Position numbers and translations under genes: made by a program. Below, one piece after another: positions 7,476 to 14,547 of a stretch of DNA of 64,000 bases. How positions within the stretch are numbered: the stretch's first letter is position 1; each line of letters begins with the position of its first letter. The notes under the pieces are model-generated. The model had not been told where the DNA came from and made no database searches. It worked only from the letters and a program-made list of their open reading frames with translations. Source of the stretch: Tessaracoccus sp. OH4464_COT-324 (GTDB taxonomy: Bacteria; Actinomycetota; Actinomycetes; Propionibacteriales; Propionibacteriaceae); assembly GCF_003932855.1 (NCBI RefSeq), contig NZ_RQYZ01000001.1, positions 1-64,000 of the forward strand, in the 5' to 3' direction.

Positions 7476-10127
7476 GTGGACAAGCTGCTTTTGATCGACG
7501 GCCATTCGATGGCTTACCGCGCCTTCTTTGCGCTGCCCGCAGAAAACTTCGCCACCAAGACGGGGCAACACACCAACGCTGTCTACGGGTTCACGACGAT
7601 GCTGCTCAGCCTGCTCAGGGACGAGAAGCCCACGCATGTTGCAGTGGCGTTCGATGTTTCGCGGCACTCCTTCCGGACGGACAGCTACCCGGAATACAAG
7701 GCGACGCGCTCCAAATCTCCGGAGGAGTTCCGCGGACAGGTCGAACTGATCAAGGATCTCCTCGCCGCGTTGCGCATCGTGCACGTGGAAAAGGAAGGAT
7801 TCGAGGCCGACGACCTCATCGCGACTCTCGCCACCACCGCGGCGGGCGAGGGGATGCACGTCGCTATCGTGTCCGGTGATCGAGATGCGCTTCAGCTGGT
7901 CACGGATTCCGTGACTGTGCTCTACCCCCGTAAAGGAGTGTCCGACCTGGCCCGCATGACCCCGGCGGCGGTCGAGGAGAAGCACCTGGTGTCGCCGGAG
8001 CGCTACCCGGAACTGGCGGCCCTGGTGGGGGAGACCAGCGACAACCTGCCGGGGGTGCCCGGCGTCGGCCCGAAAACGGCCGCCAAATGGTTGGCGGAAT
8101 ACGACGGGTTGGAGAACCTGTTGGCGCGAGCCGAGCAAGTGCGCGGAAAAGCCGGAGAAAACCTGCGGATCCACCTCGCCGACGTGGAGCGCAATCGCCG
8201 CCTGAATGCCCTCGTGCGCGATGTCGAACTTCCGATCCGTGCTGAGGACCTGGCCCGGCGCGAGCCCGACCTGCCAGCCGCACTCCAGTTGCTCGACACA
8301 CTTGAGATCAAGCAACTACAGCCTCGCCTAGCTGAGTTCAGCGAGGACGAGGGGCGCTCACGGGTAATTGAGGTAACTGGTGAGCCGCTCTCCCCAGGAG
8401 CTGTCGGCGCCTGGCTGGCTTCGCGTGCCGGACTCGTCGCGGTGCACTTCGAGGGTCATTGGGGCCGCGGGGTCGGAGACATCACCGGCCTGGCTTTTGC
8501 CTGCTCGGAGACGGAGGCGTTCGTCGACGCGGCTCAACTGACCCCGGAGGACGACGAGGCGTTGGCGCTGTGGCTTGCCGACCCTCGGCGGCCGAAGACG
8601 TTGCACGACGCCAAAAGCCCGCGTCTCGCGCTCGCGCAGCGTGGCTGGAGCCTGGAGGGAGTGAAGACGGACACCTTGTTGGCCGGTTACCTGCTGCATC
8701 CCGAGCAGCGTGACTTGTCGTTGGAGTCGCTGGTCAGGAAATACTTGAGGTGCACGCTGGAGGCCGACGACCGCGACGAGTCGACTCAGCAGGCGTTCGA
8801 CTTCGACTCGGAAACGGCCCGGCCCCGGACGACGATGGTGAGGGCACGCGCAGTCCGAGCGCTGGCTGACGTACTTACCCCGCTTCTGGTGGAAATGAAC
8901 CAGAATCGGTTGTTGGTCGACCTAGAACAGCCACTGAGCGCGGTGCTCGCCAAGATGGAACGCGTCGGTATTGCGGTGGACGTCGAGAAGCTGGACCATT
9001 TGCGGGCTTCGTTTGACGAGTCAGCGCGGCAGGCGCAGCGTGAGGCTTACGGCGCGATCGGTAGGGAAGTGAATCTCAGCTCTCCCAAGCAACTTCAGGA
9101 GGTGCTGTTCGATCAGCTCAAGATGCCGAAGACTCGCAAAACAAAGTCGGGGTACACCACCGATGCTGAAGCGTTGGCCGACCTGTATGCCAAGACTGGA
9201 GAGCCCTTCCTCCGGCATTTGCTGACGCATCGGGACCAGCTCAAACTGCGCCAGACCGTGGATGGGCTCATCTCGGCGGTTGCCGCGGATGGCCGGATCC
9301 ACACCACGTATCAGCAGACGGTGGCGGCCACCGGGAGGCTGTCCTCGACTGATCCTAACCTGCAGAACATCCCCATCCGCACACCGTTGGGCCGACAGAT
9401 CCGCAGCGCCTTCGTTCCCGGGACGGGTTTCGTGTCCTTGATGAGCGCGGACTATTCGCAGATCGAGATGCGGTTGATGGCCGACGGGTCGGGCGATCCG
9501 GGCATGGTGGAGGCCTTCCGCTCGGGGAGAGACTTCCACAACGAGATGGCGGCCACCGTGTTCGGTGTGGAGCCCGCATCGGTCACGCCGGAGATGCGCG
9601 CCCGGATCAAAGCGATGAACTACGGGCTGGCCTATGGGCTGAGCGCCTACGGGTTGTCGCAGCAGCTGCAGATCAGCGTGGCCGAAGCCAAGGCTTTGAT
9701 GGCTGACTACTTTGCACGGCTCGGGAGCGTGAAGGACTACCTGGATGGCATCGTCGCGACTGCTCGGCAGCTGGGGTACACAGAGACGATGCTGGGCCGT
9801 CGTCGCCCCCTGCCCGATCTCAATTCGCCCAACAGGTTGCGTCGAGAGATGGCGGAGCGGGCTGCGCTGAACTCCCCGATCCAGGGATCAGCCGCAGACG
9901 TGATCAAGCTCGCGATGCTTGCGGTGGACGAGAAGCTTTCGGACGCCGGAATGGCGAGTCGAGTGCTGCTCCAAGTACACGATGAGCTGCTGTTGGAGGT
10001 GGCCGACGGGGAGGAAGAGGCCCTCGAAGAACTGGTGATCTCTGCGATGGAGTCGGCTGCCGACCTGAAAGTTCCGCTCGCGGTCTCCGTGGGGAAGGGA
10101 GAAAACTGGGAGGCCGCCGCTCACTGA
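7476..10127 (+). CDS. polA: DNA polymerase I
   Basis: An 883-aa polymerase for Okazaki-fragment processing and repair synthesis. The N-terminal 5' nuclease (about 1-300, opening LLIDGHSMAYRAF, with the helix-hairpin-helix GVPGVGPKTAAKW) is complete. The central 3'-5' exonuclease fold (about 310-480) lacks the usual DxE metal residues (AVHFEGHWG where FDTET-like sequence is expected), so proofreading is probably absent, as in other actinobacteria. The family A polymerase domain has SADYSQIEMRLMA, the O-helix region MNYGLAYGLSAYGLS and QVHDELLLE. GTG 7476 is supported by the -10 box 6 bases upstream. Confidence 0.96.
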   Translation: MDKLLLIDGHSMAYRAFFALPAENFATKTGQHTNAVYGFTTMLLSLLRDEKPTHVAVAFDVSRHSFRTDSYPEYKATRSKSPEEFRGQVELIKDLLAALRIVHVEKEGFEADDLIATLATTAAGEGMHVAIVSGDRDALQLVTDSVTVLYPRKGVSDLARMTPAAVEEKHLVSPERYPELAALVGETSDNLPGVPGVGPKTAAKWLAEYDGLENLLARAEQVRGKAGENLRIHLADVERNRRLNALVRDVELPIRAEDLARREPDLPAALQLLDTLEIKQLQPRLAEFSEDEGRSRVIEVTGEPLSPGAVGAWLASRAGLVAVHFEGHWGRGVGDITGLAFACSETEAFVDAAQLTPEDDEALALWLADPRRPKTLHDAKSPRLALAQRGWSLEGVKTDTLLAGYLLHPEQRDLSLESLVRKYLRCTLEADDRDESTQQAFDFDSETARPRTTMVRARAVRALADVLTPLLVEMNQNRLLVDLEQPLSAVLAKMERVGIAVDVEKLDHLRASFDESARQAQREAYGAIGREVNLSSPKQLQEVLFDQLKMPKTRKTKSGYTTDAEALADLYAKTGEPFLRHLLTHRDQLKLRQTVDGLISAVAADGRIHTTYQQTVAATGRLSSTDPNLQNIPIRTPLGRQIRSAFVPGTGFVSLMSADYSQIEMRLMADGSGDPGMVEAFRSGRDFHNEMAATVFGVEPASVTPEMRARIKAMNYGLAYGLSAYGLSQQLQISVAEAKALMADYFARLGSVKDYLDGIVATARQLGYTETMLGRRRPLPDLNSPNRLRREMAERAALNSPIQGSAADVIKLAMLAVDEKLSDAGMASRVLLQVHDELLLEVADGEEEALEELVISAMESAADLKVPLAVSVGKGENWEAAAH

Positions 10128-10139
10128 GCGACGGCCTCC
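10109..10139. terminator. Hairpin between convergent polA and sortase genes
   Basis: GGAGGCCG (10109-10116) pairs with CGGCCTCC (10132-10139), and the inner CGCT/AGCG can extend the stem around one mismatch. It overlaps the polA stop codon and could end transcription from both sides. There is no T-run. Confidence 0.55.
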
Positions 10140-10156
10140 GGAGGCTGGTTTCAGGA

Positions 10157-10849
10157 TCAGACCAGCTTGCCGTAGAAGAAGACGCGGGACTTCCACGGGT
10201 CTTCGCCGGCCTCCTCGTCCGCATCCTTGTTGAAGTCCCAGCAGATGATCATGGCAACTTCACGGTCGCCCTCGAAGTCGATCATGACATCGGAATCCTC
10301 GTCGTATTCCTCGACCATGACCTTCTTGGCTTCGGTGAATTCGTAGCAGGCGACCTCACCGTTGGCGCCGTAGAGCTTGATCATGTCGCCGGGCTTGAGT
10401 TGAGATTCGCCGTTCTCATACATCTCGTTGCCGAGCGCGCCGCCGTTGCGGTAGGTGTGAATCGCCAAGACCGTCTTTCCTTCACCGCCCGGGCGTGGGC
10501 CCTGGTTCCACCAGGAAGCGGCTCGCTTCTCCGAGGGCGGGGGCGCAGCAATGGCGTTGTCCTCGTCCACGTCGAGTGCGAGCACCTGCTCGTCTACGCT
10601 CATCGATCCCTCAATGGTGTAGCGCACGGGCACGAAGCCCTCAATAGTGGTGGTGCACGAGGACTCGAAAGTGGGGGAGGGCGAGTCGCTGGGGGCTGCG
10701 GTCTCGGGGGCAGAGCTGGTAGTGGCGGAGTGGCCGGAAGCATCTTCGGCTTGTGGGGACTGCTTGGTCAGAAAGATGCTGCCGACGACGACTGCGATGA
10801 CGCCGAGGACAGCAACGACTGCCACGATGATCTTGTTGCGGTTGTTCAC
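10157..10849 (-). CDS. Class E/F-like sortase, lone gene
   Basis: A 230-aa membrane-anchored transpeptidase. Residues 6-28 form one N-terminal membrane segment, followed by a Ser/Pro/Thr-rich linker (about 30-62) and a sortase-like domain. The likely catalytic set is H131 (AIHTYRN), C203 (MIICWDF) and R222 (WKSRVFFYG); order and spacing fit sortases, and the single-pass short form fits class E or F. GTG 10849 is chosen because TATAAT sits 7 bases upstream; longer in-frame starts would read across that promoter. No pilin or other substrate lies beside it, so it is probably a housekeeping enzyme. The class assignment is inference. Confidence 0.72.
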   Translation of the reverse strand: MNNRNKIIVAVVAVLGVIAVVVGSIFLTKQSPQAEDASGHSATTSSAPETAAPSDSPSPTFESSCTTTIEGFVPVRYTIEGSMSVDEQVLALDVDEDNAIAAPPPSEKRAASWWNQGPRPGGEGKTVLAIHTYRNGGALGNEMYENGESQLKPGDMIKLYGANGEVACYEFTEAKKVMVEEYDEDSDVMIDFEGDREVAMIICWDFNKDADEEAGEDPWKSRVFFYGKLV

Positions 10850-10856
10850 GGCTGAG

Positions 10857-10862
10857 ATTATA
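10857..10862 (-). promoter_or_regulatory. -10 box of the sortase gene (leaderless)
   Basis: A perfect TATAAT on the minus strand lies 7 bases before GTG 10849. No good -35 is visible at 16-18 bp. Confidence 0.55.
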
Positions 10863-11066
10863 ACCACGCTGAGCAAGCAGCAGCGTGAGGTACCCCACGG
10901 TCTGAAACGCGGATGGATTGACCCTCTGACGGGCCTTGCCGTAGACTCGGTTGACGCATTGTGGTTTGCTGTGTCCTCGGACGGAGTAGGGCAGGCGCGT
11001 TGTGGGCGAACCCCGTAACCAGACTGCAATGTGCCAAGAATTATCCATCCATCGGAGCCCTTCTAC

Positions 11067-12506
11067 ATGACCTCTCCCACTGAGGCGTCGGCCATCGCGG
11101 TAGACGACTTCGGCAGCAAGGAAGCTTTCCTCGAAGCTGTCGACGCAACCATCAAGTACTTCAACGACGGGGACATCGTCTCCGGCACCGTTGTGAAGGT
11201 CGATCGGGACGAGGTCCTGCTCGACATCGGTTACAAAACCGAAGGTGTTATTCCTTCCAAGGAACTCTCCATCAAGCACGACGTCGATCCCTTCGACGTG
11301 GTTCAGGTCGGCGACGAAGTCGAGGCCCTCGTGCAGCAGAAAGAGGACAAGGAAGGCCGTCTCATCCTGTCCAAGAAGCGTGCGCAGTACGAACGCGCCT
11401 GGGGCACCATCGAGAAGGTCAAGGAAGAGGACGGTGTCGTCTCCGGCACCGTCATCGAGGTGGTCAAGGGCGGCCTGATCGTCGACATCGGCCTGCGCGG
11501 CTTCCTTCCCGCATCGCTGGTGGAGATGCGTCGTGTCCGGGACCTCCAGCCCTACGTCGGCATGGAGCTTGAGGCCAAGATCATCGAGCTGGACAAGAAC
11601 CGCAACAATGTTGTGCTGTCCCGCCGCGCTTGGCTGGAGCAGACCCAATCCGAGGTTCGCCACACCTTCCTCACCCAGCTGCAGAAGGGCCAGATCCGCA
11701 AGGGCGTCGTGTCCTCCATCGTCAACTTCGGCGCCTTCGTCGACCTCGGCGGTGTGGATGGTCTGGTGCACGTCTCTGAGCTGTCCTGGAAGCACATCGA
11801 TCACCCGAACGAGGTTGTCGAGGTCGGTACCCCGGTCACGGTCGAGGTACTTGAGGTGGACATGGAACGCGAGCGCGTCTCCCTGTCGCTCAAGGCCACT
11901 CAGGAAGATCCGTGGCAGACCTTCGCCCGCCTGCACCAGATCGGCCAGATCGTGCCCGGAAAGGTTACCAAGCTGGTCCCGTTCGGCGCGTTCGTCCGCG
12001 TCGGCGAGGGCATCGAAGGCCTGGTGCACGTCTCCGAGCTTGCGGAGCGCCACGTCGAGATCCCGGAGCAGGTCGTTGTCGTTGGCGACGATGTCATGGT
12101 GAAGGTGATCGACATCGATCTTGAGCGTCGCCGCGTTTCGCTGTCGCTGAAGCAGGCCAACGAGTCGGTGGATGTCGGCGCCGACGAGTTCGACCCGTCG
12201 CTGTACGGGATGACCGCCTCCTACGATGAGCAGGGCAACTACATCTACCCCGAGGGCTTCGACCCGGAGACCAACGAGTGGAAGGAAGGCTACGAGGAGC
12301 AGCGTGCTGCTTGGGAGGCCCAGTACGCCCAGGCCCAAGCACTGTGGGAGGCCCACAAGAAGCAGGTCGAGGAGGCCGAGACCGCAGACCGCGAAGCAGC
12401 TGCCGAGGCGGGAACTGGTTACGTGTCCGAGTCCTCCTCGGAGGGTTCGCTGGCGTCCGACGAGGCCCTGCAGGCTTTGCGCGAGAAGCTCACCGGCGGT
12501 CGCTGA
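11067..12506 (+). CDS. rpsA: 30S ribosomal protein S1
   Basis: A 479-aa S1 protein with four S1 RNA-binding repeats, including GTVVKVDRDEVLLDIGYKTEG, GTVIEVVKGGLIVDIGLRGF, GVVSSIVNFGAFVDLGGVDG and GKVTKLVPFGAFVRVGEGIEG, followed by an acidic, Glu/Ala-rich tail as in mycobacterial RpsA. The frame opens at 11031, but ATG 11067 begins the family-like MTSPTEAS sequence and has GGAG at 11054-11057, 9 bases upstream. It follows polA as in other actinobacteria, with only the opposing sortase gene between. Expected to be highly expressed. Confidence 0.97.
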   Translation: MTSPTEASAIAVDDFGSKEAFLEAVDATIKYFNDGDIVSGTVVKVDRDEVLLDIGYKTEGVIPSKELSIKHDVDPFDVVQVGDEVEALVQQKEDKEGRLILSKKRAQYERAWGTIEKVKEEDGVVSGTVIEVVKGGLIVDIGLRGFLPASLVEMRRVRDLQPYVGMELEAKIIELDKNRNNVVLSRRAWLEQTQSEVRHTFLTQLQKGQIRKGVVSSIVNFGAFVDLGGVDGLVHVSELSWKHIDHPNEVVEVGTPVTVEVLEVDMERERVSLSLKATQEDPWQTFARLHQIGQIVPGKVTKLVPFGAFVRVGEGIEGLVHVSELAERHVEIPEQVVVVGDDVMVKVIDIDLERRRVSLSLKQANESVDVGADEFDPSLYGMTASYDEQGNYIYPEGFDPETNEWKEGYEEQRAAWEAQYAQAQALWEAHKKQVEEAETADREAAAEAGTGYVSESSSEGSLASDEALQALREKLTGGR

Positions 12507-12521
12507 GCCAAAGCAATCAAT

Positions 12522-12558
12522 CAGAACGGTGGCGTCCCTTCGGGGTGCCACCGTTCTG
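12522..12558 (+). terminator. Terminator hairpin after rpsA
   Basis: CAGAACGGTGGC (12522-12533) pairs perfectly with GCCACCGTTCTG (12547-12558), and the stem continues through two G-T wobbles and three C-G pairs to a small TTC loop. There is no long T-run, which is common for this genome. Confidence 0.8.
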
Positions 12559-12582
12559 CTGTCCCATGCGGCTTGAGTACCC

Positions 12583-12601
12583 ATACTCAGCGCATGAGTA
12601 T
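12583..12601. promoter_or_regulatory. Palindrome upstream of the WXG cassette
   Basis: ATACTCA-N5-TGAGTAT is a perfect inverted repeat, with a further GAGTA half-site just upstream (12575-12579). It lies between the rpsA terminator and the first cassette gene, where a repressor or activator of the cassette could bind. The cognate regulator is unknown. Confidence 0.5.
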
Positions 12602-12657
12602 CTTCCTCCAAGTTAAAGATGAGGATCGCTACTCTGGTGGGCCGAATCTGCCCTTCA

Positions 12658-12663
12658 TAGCAT
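12658..12663 (+). promoter_or_regulatory. Possible -10 box of the WXG cassette
   Basis: TAGCAT lies 6 bases before an in-frame ATG at 12670. A transcript from there would be leaderless for ATG 12670 or carry a 36-base leader with AAGGAGGG for ATG 12706. Confidence 0.4.
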
Positions 12664-12705
12664 TGAGGCATGGGAAACGACACGAGAGCTAAGGAGGGAA
12701 CAGCG

Positions 12706-13002
12706 ATGGAATATGGCATTCCCCGTGAGGAACAGGAGGTTGCGGCTCGTTCGATGCCGCCTATCCTGTACGTTCCATGTGCCAAGACCAGGAACAGGAA
12801 AGAGGTGGAAGTGCTCCTCGCCCAGCACGACGACGGCACGGCTGGCGTATTCGCCTATACGTCTTTGGATCGGTTCTACCGCTGTTTGGGCGACCGTGCT
12901 TGGACGGTCATTGCTGCACGCGACATCACGAAGATCGAGGCCGCACAGCGGATCACGAGAGTGTATTTTGACGAGGTCCCCGACGAGATGAAAGGCCGAT
13001 AG
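12706..13002 (+). CDS. SAV_915-family-like small protein
   Basis: A 98-aa protein. The core LYVPCAKTRNR...VEVLLAQHDDGTAGVFAYTSLDRFYRCLGDRAW resembles the actinobacterial SAV_915 family, small alpha/beta proteins of unknown role that I recall near WXG100 genes in Streptomyces. ATG 12706 is chosen for the AAGGAGGG (12691-12698) 7 bases upstream; an in-frame ATG at 12670 has no ribosome site but sits 6 bases after a possible -10 box. The stop directly abuts the next GTG start, so the two are coupled. It could be a chaperone, regulator or immunity partner for the downstream WXG protein; that is inference. Confidence 0.75.
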   Translation: MEYGIPREEQEVAARSMPPILYVPCAKTRNRKEVEVLLAQHDDGTAGVFAYTSLDRFYRCLGDRAWTVIAARDITKIEAAQRITRVYFDEVPDEMKGR

Positions 13003-13296
13003 GTGAGCGGAGATTCTTACACTTGGGAGCTAGACGCGACGCGGAAACTGATGTTGCGTCATATGAAGCTGTCAGAACTTCTTTCCGTTTCCGTCGCGCA
13101 CCCTCCTCAGTCGTGTGGAGCTGGCGCTTTTGACGGCTTGTTGTTGGACATGCTGGTCAAGTGCGGTCGGTCTGTGCTGTCAGTTTCTGCGTTTCATGAG
13201 GCTGCAGAGGATACGCTAAGCGTTGTGCAGGAAACCTATCAGAAGCAGGACGATTGGGCCTGTGAACAGTTTAATGAATTCACTCGGCAAATCTAG
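13003..13296 (+). CDS. 97-aa helical protein with YxxxD motif, WXG100-like partner candidate
   Basis: The length is typical of WXG100 proteins, and the predicted fold is helical with few prolines. Near the C-terminus Y79-x3-D83 (YQKQD) matches the YxxxD/E export motif of type VII substrates. The canonical mid-loop WXG is missing; the loop region instead reads HPPQSCGAGAFDG, so this is a divergent member or a dedicated chaperone. GTG start immediately after the preceding stop. It lies just upstream of a WXG-bearing protein, the usual place for helper proteins of type VII effectors. Family not recognised with certainty. Confidence 0.7.
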   Translation: MSGDSYTWELDATRKLMLRHMKLSELLSVSVAHPPQSCGAGAFDGLLLDMLVKCGRSVLSVSAFHEAAEDTLSVVQETYQKQDDWACEQFNEFTRQI

Positions 13297-13326
13297 ATTC
13301 TGAAGAGAGAGGAAAGAGGGTTTTCG

Positions 13327-14505
13327 ATGACCATAGATCTAAAGCTAGATGTGGATTTCGGTCTGATTGATGGAGCCATTTCTTGGGTGGAAAAAGTTAG
13401 GTATGCGCTGGGTGAGAACGATGGAGAAATGCGATTTGGAGCCCAGGTGGACCTGGAAGGTTGGCAAGGAAAAGCGAACGATAGCTATCGGGCTTTTTTG
13501 TGTGACATGATTAATCATGGCGATGAAGCCAAAATGATCGTTGATCAAACGAAGAACAAGTTCGTGGACTACCGGGACAAAGCCACCTCGACCCAGCAAC
13601 TCTTGGATGAACTTGCCGACTACGCTCGGCAGACTGGCCTGACGGTTACCTCCGAAGGAATGGTGGATCATCCGCCGCAGTTCGTCCCGATCCCATCGGG
13701 ATCTCAGGGTGTCTCTGTAGCTGACTTCGAATCGGCATACAATGAGAATCAGAGGATCGCAGCACTGTGGGATAGATACGAATACGTTCTGTACGTGAGT
13801 TCCAATGTTAAGAGAGAATATGCGAACTGGTGTGCTGAGAATCTGTTGCTCAAGGGAAGCGGCCTATCTGATCTGATTGATCAGACTCTTCAAAATGGAG
13901 ACGGTTCGGGCATGCCGGGGACGCTGATGCCTGCCGGCGCGAGGTTGACTCTGCCGATGCAGCAGGAAATCTCCGACAGGTTTCTCAGTCTGGAAGCGAA
14001 AGCCGCGCGCGCAAGGCAACAGTACGTGAAATTCCTTGAGGAAACCAATGAGTCGGAGGGTGTGCTGCCCGATCGTGGTGAGTTGAAGGGCCTTCCTTAC
14101 GGTTTCCAGAGCCTGGATCAGGCCAAGTTGCAGGTGAGGAAGGAGGAGCTGCGGGAGCCCGGCGAACCTATTCAAGTCAGCGTTGCTAGGCATCTGGCGA
14201 AGGCTAACACGCTTCTCTCCGGCGTTCTCTATCTGAAGGACATCTACGACGGCAAGCCATTCGTGGATACAACTGCCCGTTTCGTGGGCGGTGCGGTGAT
14301 GAGCGAGATCGGAAAAGCTATGGGTGGCGCGCTCCTGGGGCCATTGGGCGCTAAGGAACTGGGAGCCTTCGCGGGCGGCGTGGCCGGGTCGTCTTTGGGG
14401 GAGGAGTACGCGGATGACCTCGTTCGCCGCGTCGTTTCTTCAGGAACCCGTCACAGCATTGATGACTATGTCTGGGGAGGTACAGGTAGAAATCGTCCAA
14501 GGTGA
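13327..14505 (+). CDS. WXG-motif protein, putative type VII secretion effector
   Basis: A 392-aa protein. The N-terminal about 110 residues are helical with W46-Q47-G48 in EGWQGKANDSYRAFL, the pattern of WXG/LXG domains that direct export by ESX-type systems. The middle is helical and charged. Residues about 318-366 are rich in Gly and Ala with GxxxG-like spacing (VGGAVMSEIGKAMGGALLG and AGGVAGSSLG), like a glycine-zipper membrane segment. The protein ends shortly after, with no recognisable enzymatic toxin domain. ATG 13327 follows an AG-rich ribosome site. Base composition is lower in G+C than neighbours (24 of 60 at 13321-13380), suggesting transfer. A pore-forming toxin is possible but unproven. 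Confidence 0.7.
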   Translation: MTIDLKLDVDFGLIDGAISWVEKVRYALGENDGEMRFGAQVDLEGWQGKANDSYRAFLCDMINHGDEAKMIVDQTKNKFVDYRDKATSTQQLLDELADYARQTGLTVTSEGMVDHPPQFVPIPSGSQGVSVADFESAYNENQRIAALWDRYEYVLYVSSNVKREYANWCAENLLLKGSGLSDLIDQTLQNGDGSGMPGTLMPAGARLTLPMQQEISDRFLSLEAKAARARQQYVKFLEETNESEGVLPDRGELKGLPYGFQSLDQAKLQVRKEELREPGEPIQVSVARHLAKANTLLSGVLYLKDIYDGKPFVDTTARFVGGAVMSEIGKAMGGALLGPLGAKELGAFAGGVAGSSLGEEYADDLVRRVVSSGTRHSIDDYVWGGTGRNRPR

Positions 14506-14547
14506 GTAAATCGTGAAGAACGAGAGCTGTGGAACATCGAGTGAGGC

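Noticed and set aside
8380-8760. Active 3'-5' proofreading domain in DNA polymerase I
   Set aside because: The metal-binding DxE residues are not seen at the expected place, so the domain is treated as inactive.
10641-12839. 732-codon minus-strand open frame opposite rpsA
   Set aside because: Antisense shadow of the highly biased rpsA codons; Leu/Val/Asp/His-rich with no domain pattern.
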